Assembly: GCA_016297325.1 (NCBI GenBank)
Contig: JAEDGW010000065.1
Coordinates: forward strand, 1 to 15,002
Direction of reading: 5' to 3'
DNA length: 15,002 nucleotides
Source of the DNA: Coprococcus sp.
GTDB lineage: Bacteria; Bacillota; Clostridia; Lachnospirales; Lachnospiraceae
A program made the translations under genes and the position numbers. Below the pieces are notes generated by a model, which saw nothing but the letters and a program-made list of their open reading frames with translations, did not search any database and was not told the DNA's origin. Below, piece by piece: positions 8,283 to 14,913 of this stretch. Position 1 is the stretch's first letter. Every line of letters begins with the position of its first letter.

Positions 8283-8304
8283 TATATCCCTGTGGCGGGA
8301 TATA
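8283..8304 (+). other. Short perfect inverted repeat after the ABC operon
   Basis: TATATCCC (8283-8290) and GGGATATA (8297-8304) form an 8-bp perfect stem with a 6-nt loop two bases after the stop of the second ATPase. No T-tract follows, so it is not a canonical intrinsic terminator. It may stabilise the 3' end or act as a weak terminator or regulator site. Confidence 0.4.
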
Positions 8305-8312
8305 ACCTGGTC

Positions 8313-8341
8313 TTGTGTGAAAAGTTTAAATATATTATAAT
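8313..8341 (+). promoter_or_regulatory. Promoter of the 8429 lipoprotein gene
   Basis: TTGTGT at 8313-8318 and a perfect TATAAT at 8336-8341 are separated by 17 nt in an AT-rich stretch. It implies a leader of about 80 nt before the ATG at 8429 and separates this gene from the ABC operon. I recognised no riboswitch in the leader. Confidence 0.6.
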
Positions 8342-8428
8342 AACCTCTGTGTTATGGAAAAATCAGATGCTTGGCCGTGCATGGGTTTTGCAGGGCTTCA
8401 TCAGTAAAAAAGAAAGGTTGGTAGTCTT

Positions 8429-10018
8429 ATGAGGAAAAAAGGTTGTGTAAAGGCCTTATCTCTGCTTCTGGTAACATCACTTGCAGCAGGTACAGTTCTT
8501 GCTGGTTGTGGTAAGAAGAAGGTAGATTATAGTATGGGGGATGACAGCAATGGCGGCGGAGGCGGAAAGCTTTCGACCAGACTTAACGTCCCTGAGTCAT
8601 ACGATGGCAAGCTCAGTGATATAGACAGCGAGACAGGACTCACAGATGTATCTATAAAGGCAACTGAGATAACTGTTCCGGATACAGATAAGATGTCTAT
8701 ATACAAGTACGATGCGAATACCATCGACAGCGAATACAAGAAGCGTATTTGCGAGAGTTTCTATGATGTGAGCGCAGGTATATATGAATATAGCTGGGAT
8801 AAGCCATATAAGGGAGATGTTGAGAGAGAGATCGAGTCAGCACAGAGCATGGCAGATCAGGCTACAAGCGATGATGATAAGTCATATTTTGACAGTTATA
8901 TAGAATCTCTCAAGGAAGAGTTGAAGAATGCTACAGATGAGAGAGCAGGTGCAGGCGATTACACTGCAGATGCATTTGTCGGTACTGTAGGATCGAATAT
9001 GTACATGATCTCATTCAACACAGGAGATTATGGTTCAGGCGGTGGATTTGATATAGATTATTATCCATCAGATCAGCTGATCAACTACAAGCCAAAGGAA
9101 GGCGCAGCAAGCGTATACTGCTATAGTGGTGAGTATTATGATGGCGAGGATTCAGCAAACTCAGCTTCGATCAGCAAAGAGGATGCAGCACAGAAGGGAA
9201 TTGATTTCCTTGCATCATGCGGAATCACAGACGTTATACAGACAGATGCTACAGATCTTATCTGGGAGTACAATGACGCATCATACAATACAGTTGCAGC
9301 AGAGAAGAACGGATATATGGTGACATACAAGAGATCCATAGATGGAGTTGCTCCATATACACCAAGCGTATACGGTATAGATTCCCTCACAAGCGGTGAT
9401 ACATGGTATGACACAGTTGATGAGACATTCCAGCTGTCAATAGATGACAATGGTATCGTTCAGGCATATTGTGTTGATGCTTTAAAAGCTACAAATGACA
9501 AGCAGGACAATGTTGATCTTCTCTCATGGGAAGACATATTAAAGAAGCTTCCAACTGCAGTGAATACTTATTACAAAGATAACAAGACACAGTACAGCAC
9601 AGTGGAGTTCAACGATGTGAGTCTCACATACTACAAGATCAAGGATGGAGATGGATACAAGTATACTCCTGTATGGGCATTTGCTCAGTGTGAGAAGAAT
9701 GAGAATGGCGATCTGGACAAGAATTATCCTATCCAGCTCATCATGCTTGATGCAACGAATGGTGATCTCATTGATCTGAAGTCAGTTCTTGATACCAACT
9801 CATATGGTGATGATGTTATAAGCAGCACATATACTGACGATGAAGATGGTGATATGGTTATCGGAAGCGATGATACAAGTGATATGATCCTTGAGGACTC
9901 ATCCGATGGTACATCAGATGGCAGTGATTCTGAGTCAAACGATGATGCTATAGATATCAATGATCTTGATGTTGATCTCGGCGATGCCGTTGTCACAGAG
10001 GAAGCAAGCGAGCAGTAA
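8429..10018 (+). CDS. Lipoprotein of unknown function with acidic C-terminal tail
   Basis: This 529-residue secreted lipoprotein has a Lys/Arg-rich N-terminus, a hydrophobic core and the lipobox LAGC with Cys27. A Gly run at 42-46 forms a short linker. The middle, about 60-460, is rich in Asp, Tyr, Ser and Thr with no catalytic motif I can name. The last 60 or so residues are strongly acidic and Ser-rich. It may belong to one of the Firmicutes lipoprotein DUF families (DUF6034 comes to mind, from memory and unverified). The ATG has GAAAGG at 8412-8417, spaced about 11 nt. It lies 147 nt after the ABC operon with its own promoter and terminator, so it is probably transcribed separately. A role as partner or cargo of the upstream transporter is possible only by position. 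Confidence 0.75.
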   Translation: MRKKGCVKALSLLLVTSLAAGTVLAGCGKKKVDYSMGDDSNGGGGGKLSTRLNVPESYDGKLSDIDSETGLTDVSIKATEITVPDTDKMSIYKYDANTIDSEYKKRICESFYDVSAGIYEYSWDKPYKGDVEREIESAQSMADQATSDDDKSYFDSYIESLKEELKNATDERAGAGDYTADAFVGTVGSNMYMISFNTGDYGSGGGFDIDYYPSDQLINYKPKEGAASVYCYSGEYYDGEDSANSASISKEDAAQKGIDFLASCGITDVIQTDATDLIWEYNDASYNTVAAEKNGYMVTYKRSIDGVAPYTPSVYGIDSLTSGDTWYDTVDETFQLSIDDNGIVQAYCVDALKATNDKQDNVDLLSWEDILKKLPTAVNTYYKDNKTQYSTVEFNDVSLTYYKIKDGDGYKYTPVWAFAQCEKNENGDLDKNYPIQLIMLDATNGDLIDLKSVLDTNSYGDDVISSTYTDDEDGDMVIGSDDTSDMILEDSSDGTSDGSDSESNDDAIDINDLDVDLGDAVVTEEASEQ

Positions 10019-10037
10019 TTTAATAGATGTATGATAT

Positions 10038-10081
10038 ATACCTTCAGGTGTGTTACATGACATACCTGGAGGTATTTTTTT
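10038..10081 (+). terminator. Rho-independent terminator of the lipoprotein gene
   Basis: A 15-bp stem (10038-10052 with 10061-10075, two G-T wobble pairs) with an 8-nt loop is followed by a run of seven T at 10075-10081. It sits 20 nt after the stop of the lipoprotein gene and insulates the copper operon from upstream transcription. Confidence 0.93.
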
Positions 10082-10118
10082 GTCTGTTGAAAATATTTGT
10101 CGATAATAAGAAATGATA

Positions 10119-10147
10119 TTGACACATACCCCCTGGGGGTATATACT
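10119..10147 (+). promoter_or_regulatory. Promoter of the copper operon
   Basis: A perfect TTGACA at 10119-10124 and TATACT at 10142-10147 are spaced by 17 nt. The spacer is almost filled by the CsoR-type palindrome, so repressor binding would block RNA polymerase. The expected leader before the csoR ATG is about 110 nt. Confidence 0.88.
10126..10142. promoter_or_regulatory. CsoR operator (copper-responsive)
   Basis: ATACCCCCTGGGGGTAT is a perfect 17-bp palindrome (8-bp arms around one T). It matches the G/C-tract operators known for CsoR-family repressors, with outer A/T and five C facing five G. It lies between the -35 and -10 boxes and directly upstream of csoR, so autoregulation is the natural reading. 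Confidence 0.9.
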
Positions 10148-10174
10148 GCAAACGCTGGTACAGATAAAGTATCA

Positions 10175-10200
10175 GGTTTTATATGACTGGTTTTATATGA
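10175..10200 (+). repeat. 12-bp direct repeat in the csoR leader
   Basis: GGTTTTATATGA occurs at 10175-10186 and 10189-10200, a period of 14 nt, inside the untranslated leader between the copper promoter and csoR. Its role is unknown; it could be a second protein site or a chance AT-rich duplication. Confidence 0.5.
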
Positions 10201-10248
10201 AAAACAGAATAGAAGAATGTAAATCATATAACACGAAGATAATAGAAC

Positions 10249-10267
10249 AGGAGGACCTTATGTAATG
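10249..10267 (+). promoter_or_regulatory. csoR ribosome binding site with overlapping start-stop codon
   Basis: AGGAGG at 10249-10254 is followed 5 nt later by ATG TAA (10260-10265), a start codon directly followed by a stop. The final A of that stop begins the csoR ATG (10265-10267), which lies 10 nt from the AGGAGG. Ribosomes could initiate at the first ATG, stop at once and restart, so the arrangement may damp csoR translation. Confidence 0.6.
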
Positions 10268-10600
10268 GCAGAAGAGAAAAAACATTGCTGTTGCTGCGGA
10301 GAGCACGCAGGAGATATTGATGAGAGAACAAAGATGCGGAGCAGCGATGAATATAAAAAACTGATGAACAGGCTTAACCGCATAGAGGGACAGATCAGAG
10401 GTGTCAAGGGAATGCTGGAGAATGATGCTTACTGTACTGATATAGTTCTGCAGGTGTCAGCCATCAATGCGGCACTCAACAGTTTCAACAAGATGCTTCT
10501 TGCAGAGCATATAAGAACGTGTGTGGCAGAGGATATAAGGTGTGGCAAGGAAGATACACTTGAGGATCTTGTAAATACTATCACAAGACTTATGAAGTGA
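10265..10600 (+). CDS. csoR: CsoR-family copper-sensing transcriptional repressor
   Basis: This is a 111-residue all-helical metal sensor of the CsoR/RcnR (DUF156) family that releases its operator on binding Cu(+). The family core is clear: NRLNRIEGQIRGVKGML at about 35-51. The copper ligands Cys57, His82 and Cys86 have the same spacing (25 and 4 residues) as Cys36, His61 and Cys65 of Mycobacterium tuberculosis CsoR, which points to copper, not nickel or sulfide. The N-terminus carries an unusual His/Cys cluster (HCCCCGEH, residues 7-14) ahead of the core, which could bind extra metal. It is transcribed from a promoter with a CsoR-type operator and lies 63 nt before copA, so it likely represses itself and copA. 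Confidence 0.93.
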   Translation: MAEEKKHCCCCGEHAGDIDERTKMRSSDEYKKLMNRLNRIEGQIRGVKGMLENDAYCTDIVLQVSAINAALNSFNKMLLAEHIRTCVAEDIRCGKEDTLEDLVNTITRLMK

Positions 10601-10663
10601 TATGAACGCTCAGGATCATCAGGACATAAAGGATATACATGATATTAGAAAGAAGGCGATGGT

Positions 10664-13303
10664 ATGGATAAATACAATGTAACAGGCATGAGCTGCAGTG
10701 CTTGCAGCTCGAGAGTTGAAAAAGCCGTATCAAAGGTGGACGGTGTGACGGTGTGTCAGGTCAATCTGCTGACAAATTCCATGATGGTTGACGGCACAGC
10801 AAGCAGTCAGGCGATCATAGATGCAGTTCAGGCGGCGGGATACGGTGCCAGCCCGGTATCTTCCGGAACTGGAAGCTCCGGCGCCAATACAGCAAAGATA
10901 GCAGGAGAGGATGAGACAGACAGAGCATTTGCAAATATGAAAAAGAGAATGTGGTCATCGATCATCATATTGATACCACTTATGTACATCTCCATGGGAC
11001 ATATGATGTGGAACTGGCCTCTGCCATCATTCTTTGATGGCAATCACGTGGCCATGGGACTTGCCCAGATGCTGCTCACCATATTGGTCATGGTCATAAA
11101 CCAGAAGTTTTTTGTGAGTGGATTTAAGGGTGTGATACATGGAGCACCAAACATGGATACGCTGGTTGCGATGGGATCAGGTGCATCATTTATATATAGT
11201 GTATACGTATTATTTGCCATGACTGCGGCGCAGACTGCAGGAGATATGGACAGAGTCATGACACTGATGCACGATTTCTATTTTGAGTCTGCGGCGATGA
11301 TACTTGCGCTTATCACGGTGGGTAAGACCCTTGAAACATATTCAAAGGGAAGAACGACGGATGCCCTTAAAGGTCTCATGAACCTTGCGCCGAAGACCGC
11401 TGTCTTGCTCAGAGACGGCGAGGAGGTAGAGGTATCTATAGATGAGGTTCAGGTTGGTGATATATTTGCGGTGAAGCCCGGTGAGAGTATCCCGGTTGAC
11501 GGCGTTGTACTTGAGGGTGACTCGGCAGTTGACGAGTCGGCTCTGTCAGGTGAGAGTATCCCGGTTGACAAATCAGAGGGCAGCCATGTGTCTGCGGCCA
11601 CGATAAACCAGTCGGGTTATCTGAAGTGCAGGGCAACACAGGTCGGAGCTGATACCATTTTGTCCAAGATAATAAACATGGTGAGCGACGCTGCGGCTTC
11701 AAAGGCTCCTATAGCAAAGCTTGCAGATAAGGTTTCCGGTGTATTTGTTCCGGTTGTCATAGCTATAGCGATAGTTACCATGATAGTGTGGGCTATAGCT
11801 GGCAAAGAGGTCGGTTATATCCTTGCAAGAGGTATATCGGTTCTCGTCATAAGCTGTCCGTGTGCTCTGGGACTTGCAACTCCTGTGGCCATCATGGTCG
11901 GAAATGGAATAGGTGCAAAGCACGGTGTTCTCTTCAAGACGGCTACAGCACTTGAGGAGATGGGAAAAACAGGTATAGTAGTTCTGGACAAGACAGGTAC
12001 GATAACCAAGGGCGAGCCGGTTGTAACAGATGTCATAGCAGCTTCAGGCATCACAGACAGAGATCTGACAAAGAAGGCAGCGGCACTTGAGAGCTACAGT
12101 GAGCATCCGCTTGCAAAGGCTGTTGTAAATTATTGGAGAGAGAAAACAGATAGTAGCGCAGACCACATAAATACTGCAGGTAGCCTGGATGTAAAGGAGT
12201 TCAAGGCTGTGGCCGGAAATGGACTGAGTGCAGTGGTGGATGGAAGGCATACTGTCGGTGGAAACAGAAAGTATATAGAGACATTTGTCAAGGTTGGCGA
12301 CGATATGGCTGTACCGGCAGAAAAGCTGGAGCTGCAGGGAAAGACTCCGATGTATTTTGCTGAGAGCAAAGATGGAGGAAAAGACTACAGACTGCTTGGA
12401 ATAATCGCGGTTGCTGACGTAGTGAAAGATGACAGCAGGGATGCCATAAAACAGATACAGGATATGGGTATGTCGGTTGTCATGCTGACAGGAGACAATG
12501 AAAGAACAGCACAGGCCATCGGAAAACAGGTTGGAGTCGACCGTGTTATCGCTGGTGTTATGCCAGACGGAAAAGAAGCGGTTGTGCGGAATCTGATGGA
12601 ACAGGCAAATGTAATAATGGTTGGCGACGGCATAAATGATGCCCCTGCACTAACCCGTGCGAATATAGGTGTGGCCATAGGAGCGGGCACTGATATCGCG
12701 ATAGATGCAGCAGATGTGGTGCTCATGAAGAGTGAGCTTACAGATGTGGCTGCAGCCATAAGACTTAGCATGGCTACGCTCAGGAATATTAAAGAGAATC
12801 TTTTCTGGGCGTTCATATACAACATTATAGGTATTCCTCTTGCTGCCGGAGTATGGATACCGATATTTGGCTGGACGCTCAATCCGATGTTTGGAGCACT
12901 TGCCATGAGTCTCTCAAGTTTTTGTGTTGTAACAAATGCACTGAGGTTGAATTTGACAGACATTTATGATAAAAATAAGAGATACAGAATAAAGGACAAG
13001 TACAGAGTAAGCGGTTCGTCAGCGACAGATTTGTCAAATGCTGCTGATGATGCAAGCATGAATGATATGGAAGAGCATAAGGAGGATGAAAACATGACAA
13101 AGACAATGAAGATAGAAGGCATGATGTGTGGACACTGTGAGGCAAGAGTCAAGAAAGCACTTGAGGCACTTGCTGAGGTTGACAGTGCAGAGGTAAGCCA
13201 TGAGGCTGGCACTGCAGTTGTAACTTTAAACCAGAGTGTTGATGACAGTGTGCTTTCTAAGGCAGTGGAAGATCAGGACTATAAGGTGTTATCAGTGGAG
13301 TAA
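10664..13303 (+). CDS. copA: Cu(+)-exporting P1B-type ATPase with N- and C-terminal metal-binding domains
   Basis: This 879-residue membrane ATPase pumps Cu(+) out of the cytoplasm. It starts with a heavy-metal-associated domain (GMSCSAC, Cys11 and Cys14). Then come the membrane segments, the actuator motif SGES (295-298), the transmembrane metal site CPC (398-400), the phosphorylation site DKTGT (Asp442), the nucleotide-binding HP pair (481-482), TGDN (609-612) and GDGIND (654-659). Tyr719-Asn720 and the MxxSS pattern at 748-752 complete the signature of the copper class (P1B-1). After the last membrane segment a polar linker (about 765-810) leads to a second heavy-metal-associated domain (GMMCGHC, Cys822 and Cys825) at 811-879. 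An AGAAGG at 10651-10656 sets the start. Regulation is expected through the CsoR operator upstream. The C-terminal domain and its internal start are treated separately. Confidence 0.95.
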   Translation: MDKYNVTGMSCSACSSRVEKAVSKVDGVTVCQVNLLTNSMMVDGTASSQAIIDAVQAAGYGASPVSSGTGSSGANTAKIAGEDETDRAFANMKKRMWSSIIILIPLMYISMGHMMWNWPLPSFFDGNHVAMGLAQMLLTILVMVINQKFFVSGFKGVIHGAPNMDTLVAMGSGASFIYSVYVLFAMTAAQTAGDMDRVMTLMHDFYFESAAMILALITVGKTLETYSKGRTTDALKGLMNLAPKTAVLLRDGEEVEVSIDEVQVGDIFAVKPGESIPVDGVVLEGDSAVDESALSGESIPVDKSEGSHVSAATINQSGYLKCRATQVGADTILSKIINMVSDAAASKAPIAKLADKVSGVFVPVVIAIAIVTMIVWAIAGKEVGYILARGISVLVISCPCALGLATPVAIMVGNGIGAKHGVLFKTATALEEMGKTGIVVLDKTGTITKGEPVVTDVIAASGITDRDLTKKAAALESYSEHPLAKAVVNYWREKTDSSADHINTAGSLDVKEFKAVAGNGLSAVVDGRHTVGGNRKYIETFVKVGDDMAVPAEKLELQGKTPMYFAESKDGGKDYRLLGIIAVADVVKDDSRDAIKQIQDMGMSVVMLTGDNERTAQAIGKQVGVDRVIAGVMPDGKEAVVRNLMEQANVIMVGDGINDAPALTRANIGVAIGAGTDIAIDAADVVLMKSELTDVAAAIRLSMATLRNIKENLFWAFIYNIIGIPLAAGVWIPIFGWTLNPMFGALAMSLSSFCVVTNALRLNLTDIYDKNKRYRIKDKYRVSGSSATDLSNAADDASMNDMEEHKEDENMTKTMKIEGMMCGHCEARVKKALEALAEVDSAEVSHEAGTAVVTLNQSVDDSVLSKAVEDQDYKVLSVE
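11480..11569 (+). repeat. 21-bp perfect direct repeat within copA
   Basis: The 21 nt at 11480-11500 and 11549-11569 are identical, in the same frame, 69 nt apart. Each encodes GESIPVD: once in the PGESIPVDG loop and once in the SGES actuator motif. Both protein motifs are expected in the family; the unusual point is identity at every codon. Recombination between copies would delete 23 codons in frame. Confidence 0.85.
13080..13096 (+). promoter_or_regulatory. Internal ribosome binding site and start codon in copA
   Basis: AGGAGG at 13080-13085 is followed by 8 nt and an in-frame ATG at 13094-13096. This is as good as the best gene-start sites in the window, and stands exactly between the linker and the C-terminal metal-binding domain of CopA. 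Confidence 0.7.
13094..13303 (+). CDS. copZ: Probable CopZ-like copper chaperone from an internal start in copA
   Basis: Translation from the internal ATG would give a 69-residue protein identical to the C-terminal domain of CopA. It begins MTKTMKIEGMMCGHCEARVK and keeps the whole ferredoxin-like metal-binding fold; 69 residues is the usual size of free CopZ chaperones. The Cys pair lies at residues 12 and 15 of this product, as in CopZ. Because the start carries its own optimal ribosome site, I infer either dual expression (CopA with a tethered domain, plus free chaperone) or a recent in-frame fusion of adjacent copA and copZ genes. No experiment is implied by the sequence; the product could also exist only as the CopA tail. 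Confidence 0.5.
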   Translation: MTKTMKIEGMMCGHCEARVKKALEALAEVDSAEVSHEAGTAVVTLNQSVDDSVLSKAVEDQDYKVLSVE

Positions 13304-13370
13304 AAAATCACTTAGGATATTGTATGACGGCGATGACAGACATAAGTGTAGCGTGAAAGGCAGATGATAT

Positions 13371-14900
13371 ATGAAGAAGATACTGAACAGGTTGCTTAGC
13401 AGAATGGTGATAACATGCCTGCTGGTTGTTCTCCAGCTTGCGGTTATGATATTTGGAATTGTTTTTTTACAGGAGAGGTATATCTATATATCAGGCGCGC
13501 TTAAGTTACTTAGTGTCATCGTTGTCCTGCATCTCATAACCAAGGACACCAATCCAATGATAAAGATGGCATGGATGGTGCCGATTCTCCTGTTCCCGGT
13601 GCTTGGTGGATTTATGTATGTATTGTATGGACATGTGCTCATACCGAGAAAGCTTAGAAAGAATATGCTCAGGGTCAAGCAGCAGGAGATATATGAGAAT
13701 GTAAAGGGAGACAGATGGCTTCCCGCAGATACGGTTAAGGAAAGCCCTGCATGCAGGATATGCAAGTATATGGATGATTTCGGGGATGCGCTGCTGTATG
13801 GACATACTAAGGTTAAATACTACGCCATCGGAGATGATGTGATGGAGGATCTCATATATGATCTTGAACATGCAGAGAAGTATATTTTCATGGAATACTT
13901 CATCGTTGACAAGGGATATATGTGGGATACCATACTTGAGATCCTTAAGAAAAAGGCTGCAGAGGGACTCGATGTCCGTTTTATGTATGATGATATCGGT
14001 TCGGTGTTCAATGTTCCAAAGTATTACTGGAAGGAGCTTGAGGCCTGTGGTATAAAATGTATGGCATTCAATCAGGTAGTTCCTTTCCTTGCGACTATCT
14101 TCAACAACAGAGACCACAGAAAGATAACTGTCGTTGATGGCAAGATAGCCCACACTGGCGGCTATAACATGGCTGATGAATATATAAATAAGATAGTCAA
14201 ATATGGCAGATGGAAGGACAGCGGTGTGCGCCTTGAAGGAGATGGAGCATGGAGCTTTACCGTCATGTTTCTTCAGATGTGGAACTGCTTCCGATATTCA
14301 GAGGGAAGCTACTTAAGCTATAAGCCGGATATTGACTATTCATATATAGAAGATGGATATGTACAGCCGTACAAATCAAGCCCGCTTTCCGGTGAGAATG
14401 TAGGAGAGAATCTGTACATCCAGATGATAAATGATGCGCAGGAATATATATATATATTTACTCCGTATCTTATCGTGTGCAATGAGCTTATGCTCTCGCT
14501 CAAGCTGGCGGCAAAGAGAGGCGTGGACGTGCGCATAGTCACTCCGGCCATACCTGATAAAAAATATATTTACAAGATGACGCAGTTCAACTATGAAGAG
14601 CTGCTGGTGGCAGGCGTCAGGATATATCAGTACACGCCTGGATTTATTCATTCAAAGACTCTGCTTATGGATGGCCGTCTGGCATCCGTTGGTTCGATCA
14701 ATATGGACAACAGAAGCTTCTATCACCATTTTGAGTGTGGAACTCTGCTCTATGACTGCCAGGCGATAGAGGATGTCAAGGCGGACATGATGCACACGTT
14801 TGAGGAGTCTGAGGAGATAGATCTCCCATGGTGCCGCAGGAATATCAGCAAGGTTTCTATTATGGGACCTATATTAAACCTGCTGTCACCACTGTTATAA
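13371..14900 (+). CDS. cls: Cardiolipin synthase (phospholipase D superfamily)
   Basis: This is a 509-residue membrane enzyme expected to condense two phosphatidylglycerol molecules into cardiolipin and glycerol. The N-terminus has hydrophobic segments at about 12-33, 38-57 and 66-87, the last two flanking a short loop. Two complete phospholipase D motifs follow: HRKITVVDG with His249, Lys251 and Asp256, and HSKTLLMDG with His427, Lys429 and Asp434. Each is followed by the usual Gly-Asn/Ser pattern (TGGYNMADEY and VGSINMDNRSF). Length and layout match Gram-positive Cls proteins. The ATG has only a weak AAAGG (13356-13360) upstream. The gene starts 67 nt after copA with no intrinsic terminator and no convincing promoter between, so it may be read from the copper promoter. 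Confidence 0.92.
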   Translation: MKKILNRLLSRMVITCLLVVLQLAVMIFGIVFLQERYIYISGALKLLSVIVVLHLITKDTNPMIKMAWMVPILLFPVLGGFMYVLYGHVLIPRKLRKNMLRVKQQEIYENVKGDRWLPADTVKESPACRICKYMDDFGDALLYGHTKVKYYAIGDDVMEDLIYDLEHAEKYIFMEYFIVDKGYMWDTILEILKKKAAEGLDVRFMYDDIGSVFNVPKYYWKELEACGIKCMAFNQVVPFLATIFNNRDHRKITVVDGKIAHTGGYNMADEYINKIVKYGRWKDSGVRLEGDGAWSFTVMFLQMWNCFRYSEGSYLSYKPDIDYSYIEDGYVQPYKSSPLSGENVGENLYIQMINDAQEYIYIFTPYLIVCNELMLSLKLAAKRGVDVRIVTPAIPDKKYIYKMTQFNYEELLVAGVRIYQYTPGFIHSKTLLMDGRLASVGSINMDNRSFYHHFECGTLLYDCQAIEDVKADMMHTFEESEEIDLPWCRRNISKVSIMGPILNLLSPLL

Positions 14901-14913
14901 AGAGGGCATGATG

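Noticed and set aside
8342..8428. Riboswitch in the leader of the 529-residue lipoprotein
   Set aside because: Only short weak pairings (for example ATGC with GCAT) are visible and no known aptamer core is recognised.
9126..9323. 65-codon + strand frame inside the 529-residue lipoprotein gene
   Set aside because: It lies wholly inside a well-supported gene in another frame, with no ribosome site and no recognisable protein features.
12385..12963. 192-codon open frame on the - strand opposite copA
   Set aside because: copA is certain on the + strand; the antisense frame shows no domain or ribosome site.
13309..13348. CACTTA/TAAGTG inverted repeat between copA and cls as a terminator
   Set aside because: The arms are only 6 bp with a loop of 28 nt and no T-tract follows.
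13320..13348. Promoter for cls (TTGTAT then TAAGTG at 17 nt)
   Set aside because: The -10 candidate matches the consensus poorly and the region is not AT-rich enough to support it.
13506..14153. 215-codon open frame on the - strand opposite cls
   Set aside because: It overlaps the first HKD motif region of a clear cardiolipin synthase and has no supporting signals.
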